Assembly (NCBI GenBank): GCA_903858115.1
Contig: CAIOHR010000114.1
Coordinates: 227,520-291,519 of the forward strand
Length of the DNA: 64,000 nucleotides
Origin: an uncultured Pirellula sp.
Lineage (GTDB): Bacteria; Planctomycetota; Planctomycetia; Pirellulales; Pirellulaceae
Direction of reading: 5' to 3'
The notes beneath the pieces are model-generated. The model saw only the letters and a program-made list of their open reading frames with translations. It was not told the DNA's origin and ran no database searches. Position 1 is the stretch's first letter. Each line of letters begins with the position of its first letter. A program made the translations under genes and the position numbers. Positions 16,755 to 26,706 of the stretch are shown here, one piece after another.

Positions 16755-17882
16755 ATGGCCACACGCCGACCGGCCACTCCACGCATTGCCGTACTGGAGT
16801 ATCTATGCGGTGGCGGACTCTCTCATTCTGCAACGCCGATGGCTACACTCCGAACCCTTTTTGCAGAGGGGATGGGTATGTTGGCTGCGATCACATCGGA
16901 TCTAACAAAGTGCCAAATCGAAGTTACCACTGTCCTCGATCGTACAGTTCTTGAGCAAGCAGAATCACAGCCATATGGTGCACACTTTTCTCCACTTTCA
17001 GAGCAGGTGAACATCGTCTTCTTAAAGACAAACGACTGGCTGAGCGAATGGCTTTCGGTCGCAGGTAACGTAGATGTTACGTTGGTTATTGCGCCGGAGA
17101 TAGACAATGAGTTGCTGCGTGTCGTTGAGCACTTTCGGGCTGCGGGTTGCGATGTGCAGGTTTCATCGAGTTCCTTTATCACAAAGACATCGGACAAAGC
17201 TGTTTTTTCGAGATCGTTGCCAGCCACTGTGGCACATCCTAAAACTTGGTTAGTTTCCGAAATATTGAACCAAGCAAACGTGGTTACAAACCTGGATGGG
17301 GATACCTCCTCAAGGACAAACGGTTGGGTATTGAAAAGTCGCGATGGAGCGGGTTGCTGCGGCATGTCGTGGTACTCGAACGTGGCGGATATGACGAATG
17401 CAATCGGAATACGCGACGATGTTCGAAATTCTCCAGATCGTTGGATCCTTCAACCTTGGCTCACTGGCGAACATGCGAGCTTAGCGGTGTTGTGCGATTC
17501 GTCGTGTTCCTTTACCCTTTTGGGAGCCTGTAGTCAACGAATCGATCGAAGTGAACATGTCACCTATCTAGGAGGCTCTGGACCGATTCTTCGTCATGAC
17601 TACAAGATTCTCGAAGAATTTGTGGAACGCATTTTATCGGGTTTATCGGGAGCGAACGGTTGGATCGGAGTCGATTTCTTGTATCCAGCGCGATGCGTCG
17701 GTTCCATCCGCTTGGATGATCTTGTGGTGATGGAGGTAAATCCACGATTGACGACAAGCTATCTCGCGTATCGTCAATGGTATGGACCTGAGCTCGCGTT
17801 GGGGGTGCTTGGTCTAGCCGAAGATCGCGAATGGAATTACAGTGCTTTGCCGCAGTCGCCCCTAGAATTTACGGTCGATTAG
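16755..17882 (+). CDS. ATP-grasp family protein
   Basis: 375 residues. The C-terminal half carries the ATP-grasp fold: a nucleotide-binding stretch NGWVLKSRDGAGCCGM, the lid/strand RWILQPWLTGEHASL, and the metal-binding end VVMEVNPRLTTSYLAYRQ (Glu and Asn that bind Mg). The N-terminal IAVLEYLCGGGLS and PMATLRTLFAEGMGML resemble the COG1821-type ATP-grasp proteins that in planctomycetes and methylotrophs accompany tetrahydromethanopterin genes. That link is from memory and no other such genes are beside it here. It should ligate an amine or amino acid to a carboxylate; the substrate is unknown. Confidence 0.8.
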   Translation: MATRRPATPRIAVLEYLCGGGLSHSATPMATLRTLFAEGMGMLAAITSDLTKCQIEVTTVLDRTVLEQAESQPYGAHFSPLSEQVNIVFLKTNDWLSEWLSVAGNVDVTLVIAPEIDNELLRVVEHFRAAGCDVQVSSSSFITKTSDKAVFSRSLPATVAHPKTWLVSEILNQANVVTNLDGDTSSRTNGWVLKSRDGAGCCGMSWYSNVADMTNAIGIRDDVRNSPDRWILQPWLTGEHASLAVLCDSSCSFTLLGACSQRIDRSEHVTYLGGSGPILRHDYKILEEFVERILSGLSGANGWIGVDFLYPARCVGSIRLDDLVVMEVNPRLTTSYLAYRQWYGPELALGVLGLAEDREWNYSALPQSPLEFTVD

Positions 17883-17969
17883 TCGTACGCGCTAAAGCAT
17901 ACCGAAGAACTTTGTAAGGAAAACCAAATCGTTTGGTATTCCATAGTCGAAATAACAGGAATCGGATCG

Positions 17970-18770
17970 ATGGACTTTCTTCAACTCAGTGGCAAACGCG
18001 TCGTCGTGTTCGGTGTTGCCAACAAAAAAAGTGTGGCGTTTGCTATCGGCAGAACGCTCGAGCAATCAGGGGCCGTCGTCGAGTACGTTGTACGAAGCGA
18101 AAAGAGACGCGAGGAATTGAGCAAGCTCCTTGCAGGAAAATCCATTTACGTTTGCGATGTGGAGCGTCCCGAAGAGATCGATGCGTTGGCAAAGCAATTG
18201 ACGTTGGTCGAGCAACCAATTGCCGGGGTCGTACATTCGATTGCATTTGCCGACTACAGCGAAGGGATGAAGCCCTTTCATGAAACGACGAGAAGGCAAT
18301 TCTTGCAAGCGATGGATATCTCGTGTTTTTCCTTTATTGCGATTAGCAATGCACTGAAAGGGTTACTGGCACCCGATGCCTCCGTCGTGACCATCAGCAT
18401 TTCAACAACTCGCATGGCGAGTGAGAGCTATGGTTTCATGGCACCTGTCAAGGCAGCATTGGACTCGTCGCTCGCGTTCCTAACCAAATCGTTTAGCCGC
18501 TTTTCCCGTATACGATTCAATGCGGTCGGGGCTGGATTGCTCAAGACGAGTGCCTCCGCAGGCATACCAGGGTATGTCGATGCATACTTGTACGCAGAAA
18601 AAGCGATTCCGCGAGGAGAAGGTGTGTCCACCCAAGAAGTGGCTGATACAGCCGTGTATCTGCTTAGCCCGAGATCGTCTGGTATTCAATCGCAGACCAT
18701 CATCGTGGATGCTGCGATGTCAACGAATTACTTTGATCAAGAAATCTTGCAACGCGTCGCCGGAAACTAA
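17970..18770 (+). CDS. fabI: enoyl-[acyl-carrier-protein] reductase, FabI-like SDR
   Basis: 266 residues. The atypical cofactor loop [16 protein letters not shown] and the VHSIAFA segment are hallmarks of FabI. The catalytic pair is Tyr154 and Lys161 (SYGFMAPVK). FabI reduces trans-2-enoyl-ACP with NAD(P)H, the last step of fatty acid elongation. Oddity: the second active-site tyrosine of E. coli FabI (Tyr146, ten residues before the catalytic Tyr) is Ile144 here. So it may be a divergent FabI or a related reductase. C-terminal [20 protein letters not shown] fits the family. Confidence 0.82.
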   Translation: MDFLQLSGKRVVVFGVANKKSVAFAIGRTLEQSGAVVEYVVRSEKRREELSKLLAGKSIYVCDVERPEEIDALAKQLTLVEQPIAGVVHSIAFADYSEGMKPFHETTRRQFLQAMDISCFSFIAISNALKGLLAPDASVVTISISTTRMASESYGFMAPVKAALDSSLAFLTKSFSRFSRIRFNAVGAGLLKTSASAGIPGYVDAYLYAEKAIPRGEGVSTQEVADTAVYLLSPRSSGIQSQTIIVDAAMSTNYFDQEILQRVAGN

Positions 18771-18925
18771 ATGCGTTGCGTTCTTAGCATCAAAAAGCCT
18801 ACGATCACCGAAAGCGAGCCTAGAATCATCCAGTGAGTTACCGACATGTGCTCAACACTGAACACGACCCCTTTCCAAAAACTCTCTAAGCCTCTGGAAA
18901 CATCATATGAGAATTTTTGCATCAT
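18767..18925 (-). CDS. possible small single-pass membrane protein
   Basis: About 52 residues from ATG 18925 ([20 protein letters not shown]). An amphipathic N-terminal part is followed by a transmembrane helix [17 protein letters not shown] near the C-terminus. Upstream GAGAAG is a weak ribosome-binding site. It overlaps the last 4 bp of the fabI-like gene, convergent. Plausible small envelope protein, not recognised. Confidence 0.4.
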   Translation of the reverse strand: MMQKFSYDVSRGLESFWKGVVFSVEHMSVTHWMILGSLSVIVGFLMLRTQRI

Positions 18926-19233
18926 TATATCTTCTCGACACTTACCAATCTGAATGCCAAAGTTAGCTTCGCTTGGACGCACAGCATAAAAACACGACAA
19001 CGAACGCCTCGTTGACAAACCATAGGTCGTCGGAAGCTTGATACCGTCGAAGTGTCAAGAAAACCTTAGCATTCAACCGCTATCGACCGGTTTGTATGGA
19101 TTTTGACGGATGGTATGCGATTTCTTCCAGATCGGTGTGTGTTTTCCCAAGCTTTCGACCATGCAACCGAACCGGGATTATCGAAAGAGGACGAACTTTA
19201 CTTTCCAAAGCTGCCAACAAAAGCGAAAAAGAG
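18926..19233. other. 308-bp gap before the DUF4097 lipoprotein gene
   Basis: An open frame extends upstream of the lipoprotein start into this stretch, but its translation has no signal or domain, and the lipoprotein signal starts at 19234. Promoters for the two divergent genes are probably here; no clear -35/-10 pair was identified. Confidence 0.35.
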
Positions 19234-20112
19234 ATGAACTGGAACCGCATGTTAATGGGCGTTGTAGGGATTGCGATGGCTGGTTGTTCAATCGACTACC
19301 CTCGATTTGAAGCCCGCGAAGATTTCAAAACATCGGTACCAGTCGACGGCCAATTGGAGCTAGACGTTACGACGTTCAACGGAAACATTAGCGTTCGCGA
19401 AAGTGCTGAAAGTTCTATCGATGTTGTTGCGCACATGAAAGCGAGAGGAAATACTCAGGAGGAGGCCGACGCTGGGCTTGCATTTTTGAAACCAACCGTG
19501 GAAACCAACGCATCCGGAATCAAGCTGATCGTAAAGAGAAATGCTGAGAGAACCAATTATAGCGATGGCGTAGCTTTTGAACTCAGCGTTCCGTCAAAGA
19601 TGAAACTGATGCTGAAAACAAGCAATGGTGCAGTCGAGTGTTACGATTGCAAAGCGGATCTTGAAATCAAGACATCGAACGGCGGGATTCGACTTGAGCG
19701 ATTCCAAGGCTCGGCAGTTGCTAACACTAGCAATGGAAAAATCGAAGTCATCGAGTCCCAAGGAACCATGCTGCTCGATTCCAGCAATGGGAAAATCAGC
19801 TTGAAGTCATGTGCACTCACAGGCGTCAATACGCTCCACACCAGCAATGGGGGCATTCAAGTAGAACTCGTCCCTGGCTCGGGCATCGGACTAACAGCAC
19901 AAACATCCAACGGAACGGTTAGCTGCAATGCGTCCAACTCCAAAGTGGAACAATCGAAGAAGTCTCGAATGGAAGGTGTATTGTTTGGGCAAGAAGTTGA
20001 TACAAAAAACATGTTGGATCTCAAAACGTCCAATGGGAACATCAGTATCAGCGAAGCGTCAGGAAAAGAAACGACCTTACCTGAAACCGCCGAGATTGAA
20101 TCAGCCCTTTAG
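19234..20112 (+). CDS. lipoprotein with DUF4097-type beta repeats
   Basis: 292 residues from ATG 19234: MNWNRMLMGVVGIAMAGC is a lipoprotein signal with lipobox AMAGC. The body is a repeating beta structure of DUF4097 type, with seven turns marked by TSNG or SSNG (TSNGAVE, TSNGGIR, TSNGKIE, SSNGKIS, TSNGGIQ, TSNGTVS, TSNGNIS), spaced about 20-30 residues. Such repeats usually form a right-handed beta-helix or prism. In other bacteria the domain occurs in envelope-stress and adhesin-like proteins. The role here is unknown; it should be anchored in a membrane. Confidence 0.8.
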   Translation: MNWNRMLMGVVGIAMAGCSIDYPRFEAREDFKTSVPVDGQLELDVTTFNGNISVRESAESSIDVVAHMKARGNTQEEADAGLAFLKPTVETNASGIKLIVKRNAERTNYSDGVAFELSVPSKMKLMLKTSNGAVECYDCKADLEIKTSNGGIRLERFQGSAVANTSNGKIEVIESQGTMLLDSSNGKISLKSCALTGVNTLHTSNGGIQVELVPGSGIGLTAQTSNGTVSCNASNSKVEQSKKSRMEGVLFGQEVDTKNMLDLKTSNGNISISEASGKETTLPETAEIESAL

Positions 20113-20362
20113 CGTGCCGCAACTTCGTGAACACTTGGAATAGTTGTAGAGGAGAAGAAAATCGCGTTTGGAACGTACAATCGCCATCTTCGTTTTACAA
20201 TCCTTCCGAGCGAACTGCGATTTCACGAAAAAAATTCCGCGATTATGAGCCGGAATTCGACTGGTTTCGCCTTTGTATGTTAGTCCATCTTTCCTGCAAT
20301 TGGGACTCGTATTAGGATAGCTGTCTTGGGGAACGGAATTTGACACGGCACCAAGGGACAGA

Positions 20363-22924
20363 ATGCCAAATCAGCCGCATCTTGACGAACATCCGATATC
20401 AGAACTTTATCCCGCCTATCGCTGCCCAGCCACAAGCTACGATGAGCTGATCAGCGACGGGCAGGTACGCCCGCATTACCAGGGGCTCCTCGGGATACAG
20501 CCTCGATTAGACGGGGGCGAACTCTACCTTCGCTGGCAATCGGTCAAACGGTCACTCCGCGAGAACCCATCTGCATCTACTGGTCAGTTGATGAAGACCG
20601 ATGCTTCTCGGATTTGGGAGCTGGATCCCATTCCGTTTGTTATCTCGGAATCACAGTGGTCCGGCCTATCGAAAGGAATTGAACAACGAGTTCGTTTATT
20701 GGATCTTCTGATCCAAGATGTTTACGGAGATCAAAAATACCTCCGGCAAGGGCTGATACCACCGGAACTCGTATTCGGCTCAAAGAGCTTCGTCCGCCCG
20801 ATGCAACACGCTGTACCGGGCGAGCGATTTATTTATCTTTACGCAGCTCAGATTGTTCGCAACCTATCCGGAGACTGGATGGTATTGGCCGACCGAACCC
20901 AAGGTCCAAGCGGCGGAGGATTGGCTGTCGAAAATCGACTTGCTATCTCCCGCGTTCTTGAGAGAGACTTTCGCGACATGAAAGTCATGCGACTCGCTAG
21001 CTTCTTTGCAGGCCTGCGAGATCAACTCAACGCGTCGGGTGTCCGAAGGAGCAAAACGTCGCGGAATGTGCTGCTCAGTCCAGGGATCGCCAGCCGAACG
21101 TTTTTTGAAGACGCATATCTAGCACGCTATCTCGGATATACACTGACTCAGACGAGCGACTTGACGGTCCGAGGTGGAGATGTCTATTTGAAGACACTCG
21201 GAGGTTTGGTAAGCGTGGAGTCGATTCTACGAAGAATCCCCGATACCGATTGTGATCCGCTCGAAATTAACACCCAAAGCTCGTTGGGTATCGCAGGGTT
21301 ATGCCAAGCGGTGCGAGATAAACAAGTGCGTATCGCAAACCAATTGGGAAGCGGCTGGGCAGAGTGCCCTGCAGTAACGGCGATACTCCCTCAATTGTGC
21401 AAAGCGATCTTGAAAGAAGATCTCATCCTGCAAAATTCTCCGATGCACTGGTGTGGTGCCCCCGAAGTTCTAGAAGAAGTATTGAAGGATGTCGAACGTT
21501 ACGCATTCCGAGATTCGTTTACGCGACATTCCAGCTCGGATTGGGAGTTCTATAAATCCAATGAACTCGAACGCGCTCGTTTTCGCGAAGAACTAAAGGC
21601 TAGACCTTGGAGTTTCGTTGCTGTCGAACCCAACCGCCCCAGTTACTCACCTGTTTGGAACGGCAATCGAGTGGTCGCTTGGCCGACGGTGTTGCGGGTC
21701 TTTGCGGCAGCGACTAGATCCGGCTTTGACGTGATGCCCGGTGGGATTGCACGCGTCGCAGATCAAGAAGACCGCGTATCCGAGAGCCTCATTGGCGGCC
21801 AAATGAGCAAAGATGTTTGGGTACTGACATCGAACAAGGTTCGACCTGTGACACTATTGACATCGCCGAGGACATCGACAGAAGTTCGACGCAGTGGAAT
21901 GGATTTGCCAAGCCGTGTTGCCGAACATCTTTTTTGGCTTGGACGAAGCACCGAACGTGCGGAAGGGATGGCTCGGCATGCGAGGCTATGTGTATCGCAA
22001 TTGGCGGGCGAAGTAGAGCCGGAATTGCTCGATTTTCACTGGCAAGTGGTCTATGCCCTCTCCTCAGGAGATGGAACGCTCACCGAGACATTACCACAAG
22101 ATACCGACAGCCATTTGGAAGAGATGCGAAAAGAGGTCTTGCAGTTTTTGTTTGCGAGCAACCGAGCCATGTCGCTGAGTGGCGCACTCATGGGAATACG
22201 AAACAATTCGGAGATTATCCGAGACCGATTGAGCTTTGATTCGTGGCAGTTGCTGAGCAAACTGGACCTCAATTATTTGATTCCGTGGCCGGAACGTAGG
22301 GAGCGGTTGGGAGATGCGGGAGTATTCCTAAATCAAGTGACAACCCTTCTTTCCGCGTTTGCTGGCCTGGTATCCGAAAACATGACGCGTGGACCAGGCT
22401 GGCTCTTCCTGGAACTAGGGCGGCGCATCGAACGCGCCTTTGGACTGATCCGTTTACAAGAGCTATTGCTGGTACCAGGTGGCCGCCCCATTAGTGCATT
22501 GGTCGAGTCGATCCTCGAGATTTGCGACAGTTCGATGACGTATCGCTATCGCTATTTGATGAACTTTGAAGTGGCTCCGACGCTCGATCTATTGCTTTTG
22601 GATCAGGCGAATCCGCGAAGCGTGATGTTCCAATTGATGAAGATCATCGAGCATCTAGAAAGCCTGACCAGCGTCAGCAAAATGGATGTAACCAAACAAC
22701 GAAGAAATATCATGGATGCTCGCGGGATGATGCGTTTGTTTGACGCCGACTCGCTGTCCGTGGAGGTAGAAACCTCGGAATCGCCGTTTCCACAGCGATT
22801 GCACCTGAAAAGCCTTCTCCATCAACTCGAAACTTACTTAAGCGAACTTGTCGATTTTCTGTCACAGAGATTCTTGACTCATACCGTGGCCGTTCGTCAG
22901 CTCGAGGATGCCGCCAATCAATGA
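20363..22924 (+). CDS. circularly permuted ATP-grasp fused to alpha-E domain
   Basis: 853 residues. The first about 500 form a circularly permuted ATP-grasp (DUF404/407 type): GQVRPHYQGLLG near the start, then VYGDQKYL, SKSFVRPMQHAVPGERFIYLYAAQ and WMVLADRTQGPSGGGLAVENRL. From about 515 comes an alpha-E (DUF403) domain, RVAEHLFWLGRSTERAEGMARHARL. The two are often separate neighbouring genes; here they are fused. The stop overlaps the next start (ATGA), and that gene encodes a transglutaminase-like protein. This trio is a known conserved set, predicted to form and cleave an amide-linked peptide. Biological role not established. Confidence 0.9.
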   Translation: MPNQPHLDEHPISELYPAYRCPATSYDELISDGQVRPHYQGLLGIQPRLDGGELYLRWQSVKRSLRENPSASTGQLMKTDASRIWELDPIPFVISESQWSGLSKGIEQRVRLLDLLIQDVYGDQKYLRQGLIPPELVFGSKSFVRPMQHAVPGERFIYLYAAQIVRNLSGDWMVLADRTQGPSGGGLAVENRLAISRVLERDFRDMKVMRLASFFAGLRDQLNASGVRRSKTSRNVLLSPGIASRTFFEDAYLARYLGYTLTQTSDLTVRGGDVYLKTLGGLVSVESILRRIPDTDCDPLEINTQSSLGIAGLCQAVRDKQVRIANQLGSGWAECPAVTAILPQLCKAILKEDLILQNSPMHWCGAPEVLEEVLKDVERYAFRDSFTRHSSSDWEFYKSNELERARFREELKARPWSFVAVEPNRPSYSPVWNGNRVVAWPTVLRVFAAATRSGFDVMPGGIARVADQEDRVSESLIGGQMSKDVWVLTSNKVRPVTLLTSPRTSTEVRRSGMDLPSRVAEHLFWLGRSTERAEGMARHARLCVSQLAGEVEPELLDFHWQVVYALSSGDGTLTETLPQDTDSHLEEMRKEVLQFLFASNRAMSLSGALMGIRNNSEIIRDRLSFDSWQLLSKLDLNYLIPWPERRERLGDAGVFLNQVTTLLSAFAGLVSENMTRGPGWLFLELGRRIERAFGLIRLQELLLVPGGRPISALVESILEICDSSMTYRYRYLMNFEVAPTLDLLLLDQANPRSVMFQLMKIIEHLESLTSVSKMDVTKQRRNIMDARGMMRLFDADSLSVEVETSESPFPQRLHLKSLLHQLETYLSELVDFLSQRFLTHTVAVRQLEDAANQ

Positions 22925-23832
22925 GCAAGGCATCCTCTCCAGTACGCTACCGTGTCGTCCACCGAACGGAGTATCACTATTCGACGCCGGCATTGCTTTG
23001 CCACAATCATCTGCGTCTGGCTCCCAGAACGTTGCCATACCAAGTGGTAGAAAGCAACCATATAGAAATCGAGCCAAAGCCCACGATTCGCCGTCCGAGA
23101 ACAGATCGTTTCGGCAATACCACCGAGTTTTTTAGTATCGAGTCTCAACACAATTCGATGATCGTCATCTCCGAGAGCACGGTAGTTCGAAGCGCTCCCG
23201 ACTTCAACGATGTACAGACTTCATCCTTTGAGCAGATCCGTTCAAGACTACGGTTGCCAGTTACAGAAGAGGATCGAGTCGCCCAAGAGTTTTGTTTTGA
23301 TTCTCGCTACATCAAAGCAGGAACAGCCTTCGCGGACTATGCGAGACCAAGCTTTTCGAAGCATCGGTCTCTTTACGAGTGTTTAGTCGAACTCAACACA
23401 CGAATCTTCAAAGAGTTTAAATATGTGCCGAACTCCACGCATGTAGCAACAACTCCGCTGCATGTTCTGAAGACGAGACAAGGGGTCTGCCAAGACTTTG
23501 CTCACTTGATGATCGCTTGCCTGCGGTCCTTAGGGCTAGCAGCTCGTTATGTGAGCGGCTATTTGCTGACACACCCTGCACCCGGCCGACCCAAACTGGT
23601 AGGCTCCGATGCCTCACATGCCTGGGCAAGTGTTTACGTCGGTGATAGTGGCTGGTTGGATTTGGATCCCACCAACAACGTCTGTCCCGGAAACGAGCAT
23701 ATCACGACAGCCTGGGGGTCTGATTATGCAGACGTTGCACCGATCGGCGGCCTGTTAATCGGCGGCGGAATCACGACACTCAAAGTCGGCGTCGACGTAA
23801 GCCCCATTCCTTTGAAGGAAGAAGAGCAATAA
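22921..23832 (+). CDS. transglutaminase-like cysteine protein
   Basis: 303 residues. The N-terminal bacterial transglutaminase beta domain begins YRVVHRTEYHYSTPALLCHNHLRLAPR. The catalytic core has Cys190 (RQGVCQDFAHLMI), His233 (SHAWASVYV) and an Asp near 248 (WLDLDPTN), so the triad is complete. Likely a peptidase or amidase rather than a crosslinker. Translation is coupled to the ATP-grasp/alpha-E gene by ATGA overlap, so the products probably act in one pathway. Confidence 0.92.
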   Translation: MSKASSPVRYRVVHRTEYHYSTPALLCHNHLRLAPRTLPYQVVESNHIEIEPKPTIRRPRTDRFGNTTEFFSIESQHNSMIVISESTVVRSAPDFNDVQTSSFEQIRSRLRLPVTEEDRVAQEFCFDSRYIKAGTAFADYARPSFSKHRSLYECLVELNTRIFKEFKYVPNSTHVATTPLHVLKTRQGVCQDFAHLMIACLRSLGLAARYVSGYLLTHPAPGRPKLVGSDASHAWASVYVGDSGWLDLDPTNNVCPGNEHITTAWGSDYADVAPIGGLLIGGGITTLKVGVDVSPIPLKEEEQ

Positions 23833-23896
23833 CAAAGTACAAGATACGGTTCAAGCAAGCTTTGGTGGTTGCAATTCACCAAGATTACGAGAATCT

Positions 23897-23924
23897 CCGG
23901 GACGCGTAGCAATCAACGTCCCGG
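23897..23924. terminator. hairpin between convergent genes
   Basis: CCGGGACG, 12-nt loop, CGTCCCGG: an 8-bp perfect GC-rich stem between the convergent transglutaminase gene and the M23-esterase gene, overlapping the last codons of the latter. No long T-run follows, so it is a candidate terminator only. Confidence 0.4.
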
Positions 23925-26546
23925 CGGCGGTTGCAAAAAATGCTCAAAGAATGCGACCATTTGCGCATTCGATTCTTCATTCGGTGCGTGTTCCGGTCGG
24001 TTCGTCATCGCCACTCGATTCGACTGCCCCAAAAGTGCGTTCACGGCGATCGAGTGATTCAACGGTATCCAGCGCTCCGGCGGATCCTCGGCCCCACCGG
24101 ACACTAAGAACGGTCGCGGTGCCATCAACGCGTGCAGCTCATGAAGATCATGGCCTTCGGCGCGCAACCTCGGATAGGCTCCCTTCGCGGGATTGTCTTG
24201 GGTCACCAAACCTCTCGCTCGCCATGGCTTGGGATGGTATCCCAAATACCAAGGCTCCCAGTAATTGATGTTCCCTCGCTGATCATCGAACACGATGCCA
24301 GGGTCCGACCAAGCAGCACATGCGAATTTGTCGAACAAACAGGATCCGAACATCGCCCATTTGCCACCGAACGAATGGCCAACAATTCCGATACGTGCCG
24401 AATCCACTTCTGGTCGCGACGCGAGCGCGTACCAAGCGTTCGCAGCCGCATATCCCAACATCGACAATGGCTCGACTTTTGCATCGTCGATACTCGGATA
24501 GTACAGCGAATACGATTTGTTCTGCGTGGCCTCCGTCGTTCCAATCGACAATGCTACGAATCCACGTCTTGCTAACTGTAGCGCAAAGTCTCTCTGAGGT
24601 GCATTGAGCCCGATCGCCGTTTCGGGTTCATAATAAACGGTGATCACTCCCGGCTTGGGACCATCCCCATCAGGAATCAGCAGATAACCCGTCGTCAACT
24701 CTCCCGGCATCCAAAGAAATCGTACTTTCAACTGTTGAAAATTCTCGCGACGCACAGTTTCGAGAATTTCTAATTTCGGATCGGTGATCAACGAAGGCCA
24801 CTTGCCGATCTTCTCTTCCCAGTACTTCAGTATCTCCGCACGGCGAGCGGGCCATTGCTCAGCGTTGGTGACCATTCGACCGTCGTTGAATTGCATCGGC
24901 GATCTATAGTTGCCAAATTGGCCTCGCAGTTCTGCGGGTGGCGCGAAGTGCGGAGCTATCAAACTCCGAGCGTCCTGAGCGTTGTTCGCTTTATTGCGAA
25001 CGACTTTCGATGCTTCGACATGAATATGCAAATGGGCGATAGCTTTGACTCCAAATGAATCGGTCCGTTCCACACGAGCGATGTAATCGCCTGGCTGTTG
25101 ATAGCGGTGCTTCGTGATCGCATAACCATCGGGAGCCAAAGATATCGCATTTCCATCGGACTGAACTTCACGCGTAGGGCTTCCATCGCCAAAGTCCCAT
25201 AACTCTTTGCCATGGGTGTTGCCAAAGGTACGCACTTTGAAGATGAGCTCATCGCCTAGCTGGATGTCTGTCGTGGGATAATAGTTTGCGTGAATCGAAG
25301 GGAGCAATCGTTCGCGATGCATAGCGTCGTAAACGTAAACATTGGCAAAGTCATAAGCGATGTTACCTTGACCATCAACGACTCGCAGGATCTCACTGTA
25401 CTTGCCAGGCTTCTCGTAATGGCGAGCTACAATCGGTTCGGTCGATACCGTCCCATCGCTCCATTGCCATTGGTACTGAAGATTGGAGCCAGATTTGCTC
25501 CACGACTTGGATCCATCCAAGGTGACGGAGTTTCCAGACCAAAGGAGATGATGTGGTCGTGCGACGGCGATGACTGCGGGTTGGTATTGCTGAACATACG
25601 CTTCCCAGAGGAACGGATAGCCTTCTTCAGTTCCCCATTTTCCGGAGGGTTGTCGACTTTTGATTTCAAAGTGCAAATGGGACCACCCACCACTTCCGCC
25701 TTCTTTACCGAGCAAGCCGATACGGTCTCCCATTTTCAGTACCCGGCCAGGCAGCACACTCTTATCGATTTCTTTCAAGTGGCTGTAGCGATAGTACCAG
25801 CCACGTGCGTCGAGCAGATACACCACATCATAGCGAGGCGACACCGGTGAATCTTTTCGGTGTTCATCCAATGTTTGATCGGCAGCCGAAACGACCAGTC
25901 CGTCGGTGGCAGCAACAACTTCGACGAGACCTTCGGAGCCACCGATATCCAATCCGCTGTGGTAATAGATCGAACGCTTGCCAGGTCGCTCGCCCCCATC
26001 GACAAAGACAGGTTCGTTTGCCATCTGCGTTTTGTTCGCGAACCACTTTTGTTTGGCGGGATAAAGAAATGTCCCTGGGTTGATCAGGGGCGAAGCAGTG
26101 GGCCACAGTCGCAGACGAACGTCTTTGTCCAATCCCCAAAACTTGGCATCGCCATTGGAGTTGTTTCCTTTGGTGATAGGGCAATCGATTTGAACGGATC
26201 CAATAGACTTTGGAAGGTTGTAATTGGCAGAGACCAATTCTACGAGTTGACCATCGATTTCGATGGACACTTCCGCACGTCGCACAGCGAAACAAACCTC
26301 ATCGCGTATTTCGCGAAGATTGAGCACTCGTAGTTTGACTGGGGATCCATTGGATAAGACGACATCGGTCGACTCCCCGACATTCAAATCGACGGATCGA
26401 GATAACGGTTGGATGGATTGTGCCCAGGGTTGGATTGCAGAACTCGGTCGATCTTGTCCGGACGAGTGTGACATCAAGAGCGATATCGTAAGCGATACAC
26501 CGAGCAACATGCCTTGCAGCAAGGTTGCAACAGATTCAACTCGCAT
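23913..26546 (-). CDS. secreted fusion: M23 peptidase domain, PKD-like domains, alpha/beta-hydrolase esterase
   Basis: 877 residues with an N-terminal signal-like segment (LLQGMLLGVSLTISLLMSHSSGQ). Residues about 190-320 are an M23/LytM-type metallopeptidase: HSGLDIG gives the HxxxD ligands and SHLHFEI the HxH motif. Two PKD-like domains follow at about 325-410 and 425-510 (SWSKSGSNLQYQWQWSDG; LWDFGDGSPT). The rest is an alpha/beta hydrolase of acetylxylan-esterase/DLH type: nucleophile in GHSFGGKWAMFG and a His in NRPEHAPNEES. So one polypeptide joins a peptidoglycan- or peptide-directed fold to a polysaccharide esterase fold. Probably exported; substrate unknown. Confidence 0.88.
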   Translation of the reverse strand: MRVESVATLLQGMLLGVSLTISLLMSHSSGQDRPSSAIQPWAQSIQPLSRSVDLNVGESTDVVLSNGSPVKLRVLNLREIRDEVCFAVRRAEVSIEIDGQLVELVSANYNLPKSIGSVQIDCPITKGNNSNGDAKFWGLDKDVRLRLWPTASPLINPGTFLYPAKQKWFANKTQMANEPVFVDGGERPGKRSIYYHSGLDIGGSEGLVEVVAATDGLVVSAADQTLDEHRKDSPVSPRYDVVYLLDARGWYYRYSHLKEIDKSVLPGRVLKMGDRIGLLGKEGGSGGWSHLHFEIKSRQPSGKWGTEEGYPFLWEAYVQQYQPAVIAVARPHHLLWSGNSVTLDGSKSWSKSGSNLQYQWQWSDGTVSTEPIVARHYEKPGKYSEILRVVDGQGNIAYDFANVYVYDAMHRERLLPSIHANYYPTTDIQLGDELIFKVRTFGNTHGKELWDFGDGSPTREVQSDGNAISLAPDGYAITKHRYQQPGDYIARVERTDSFGVKAIAHLHIHVEASKVVRNKANNAQDARSLIAPHFAPPAELRGQFGNYRSPMQFNDGRMVTNAEQWPARRAEILKYWEEKIGKWPSLITDPKLEILETVRRENFQQLKVRFLWMPGELTTGYLLIPDGDGPKPGVITVYYEPETAIGLNAPQRDFALQLARRGFVALSIGTTEATQNKSYSLYYPSIDDAKVEPLSMLGYAAANAWYALASRPEVDSARIGIVGHSFGGKWAMFGSCLFDKFACAAWSDPGIVFDDQRGNINYWEPWYLGYHPKPWRARGLVTQDNPAKGAYPRLRAEGHDLHELHALMAPRPFLVSGGAEDPPERWIPLNHSIAVNALLGQSNRVAMTNRPEHAPNEESNAQMVAFFEHFLQPPPGR

Positions 26547-26677
26547 GATGGAATGTATCCTTGATATGGAATGGTAATGAGTTCAATGGTAAACAGCGAT
26601 GAACATGAATTGTGCCGGTTGCCACATCCGGCCCGACAGGGCTGCTCATTGTACATCGCAACCCAATCGTATTGTTT

Positions 26678-26687
26678 GTTGTACAAC
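26678..26687. promoter_or_regulatory. GTTGTACAAC palindrome upstream of hsdM
   Basis: Ten-base perfect palindrome in the intergenic region between the divergent esterase fusion gene and hsdM. Possible operator half of the control region; short enough to occur by chance. Confidence 0.25.
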
Positions 26688-26706
26688 TGGATTGCAAGTC
26701 CGTCGC

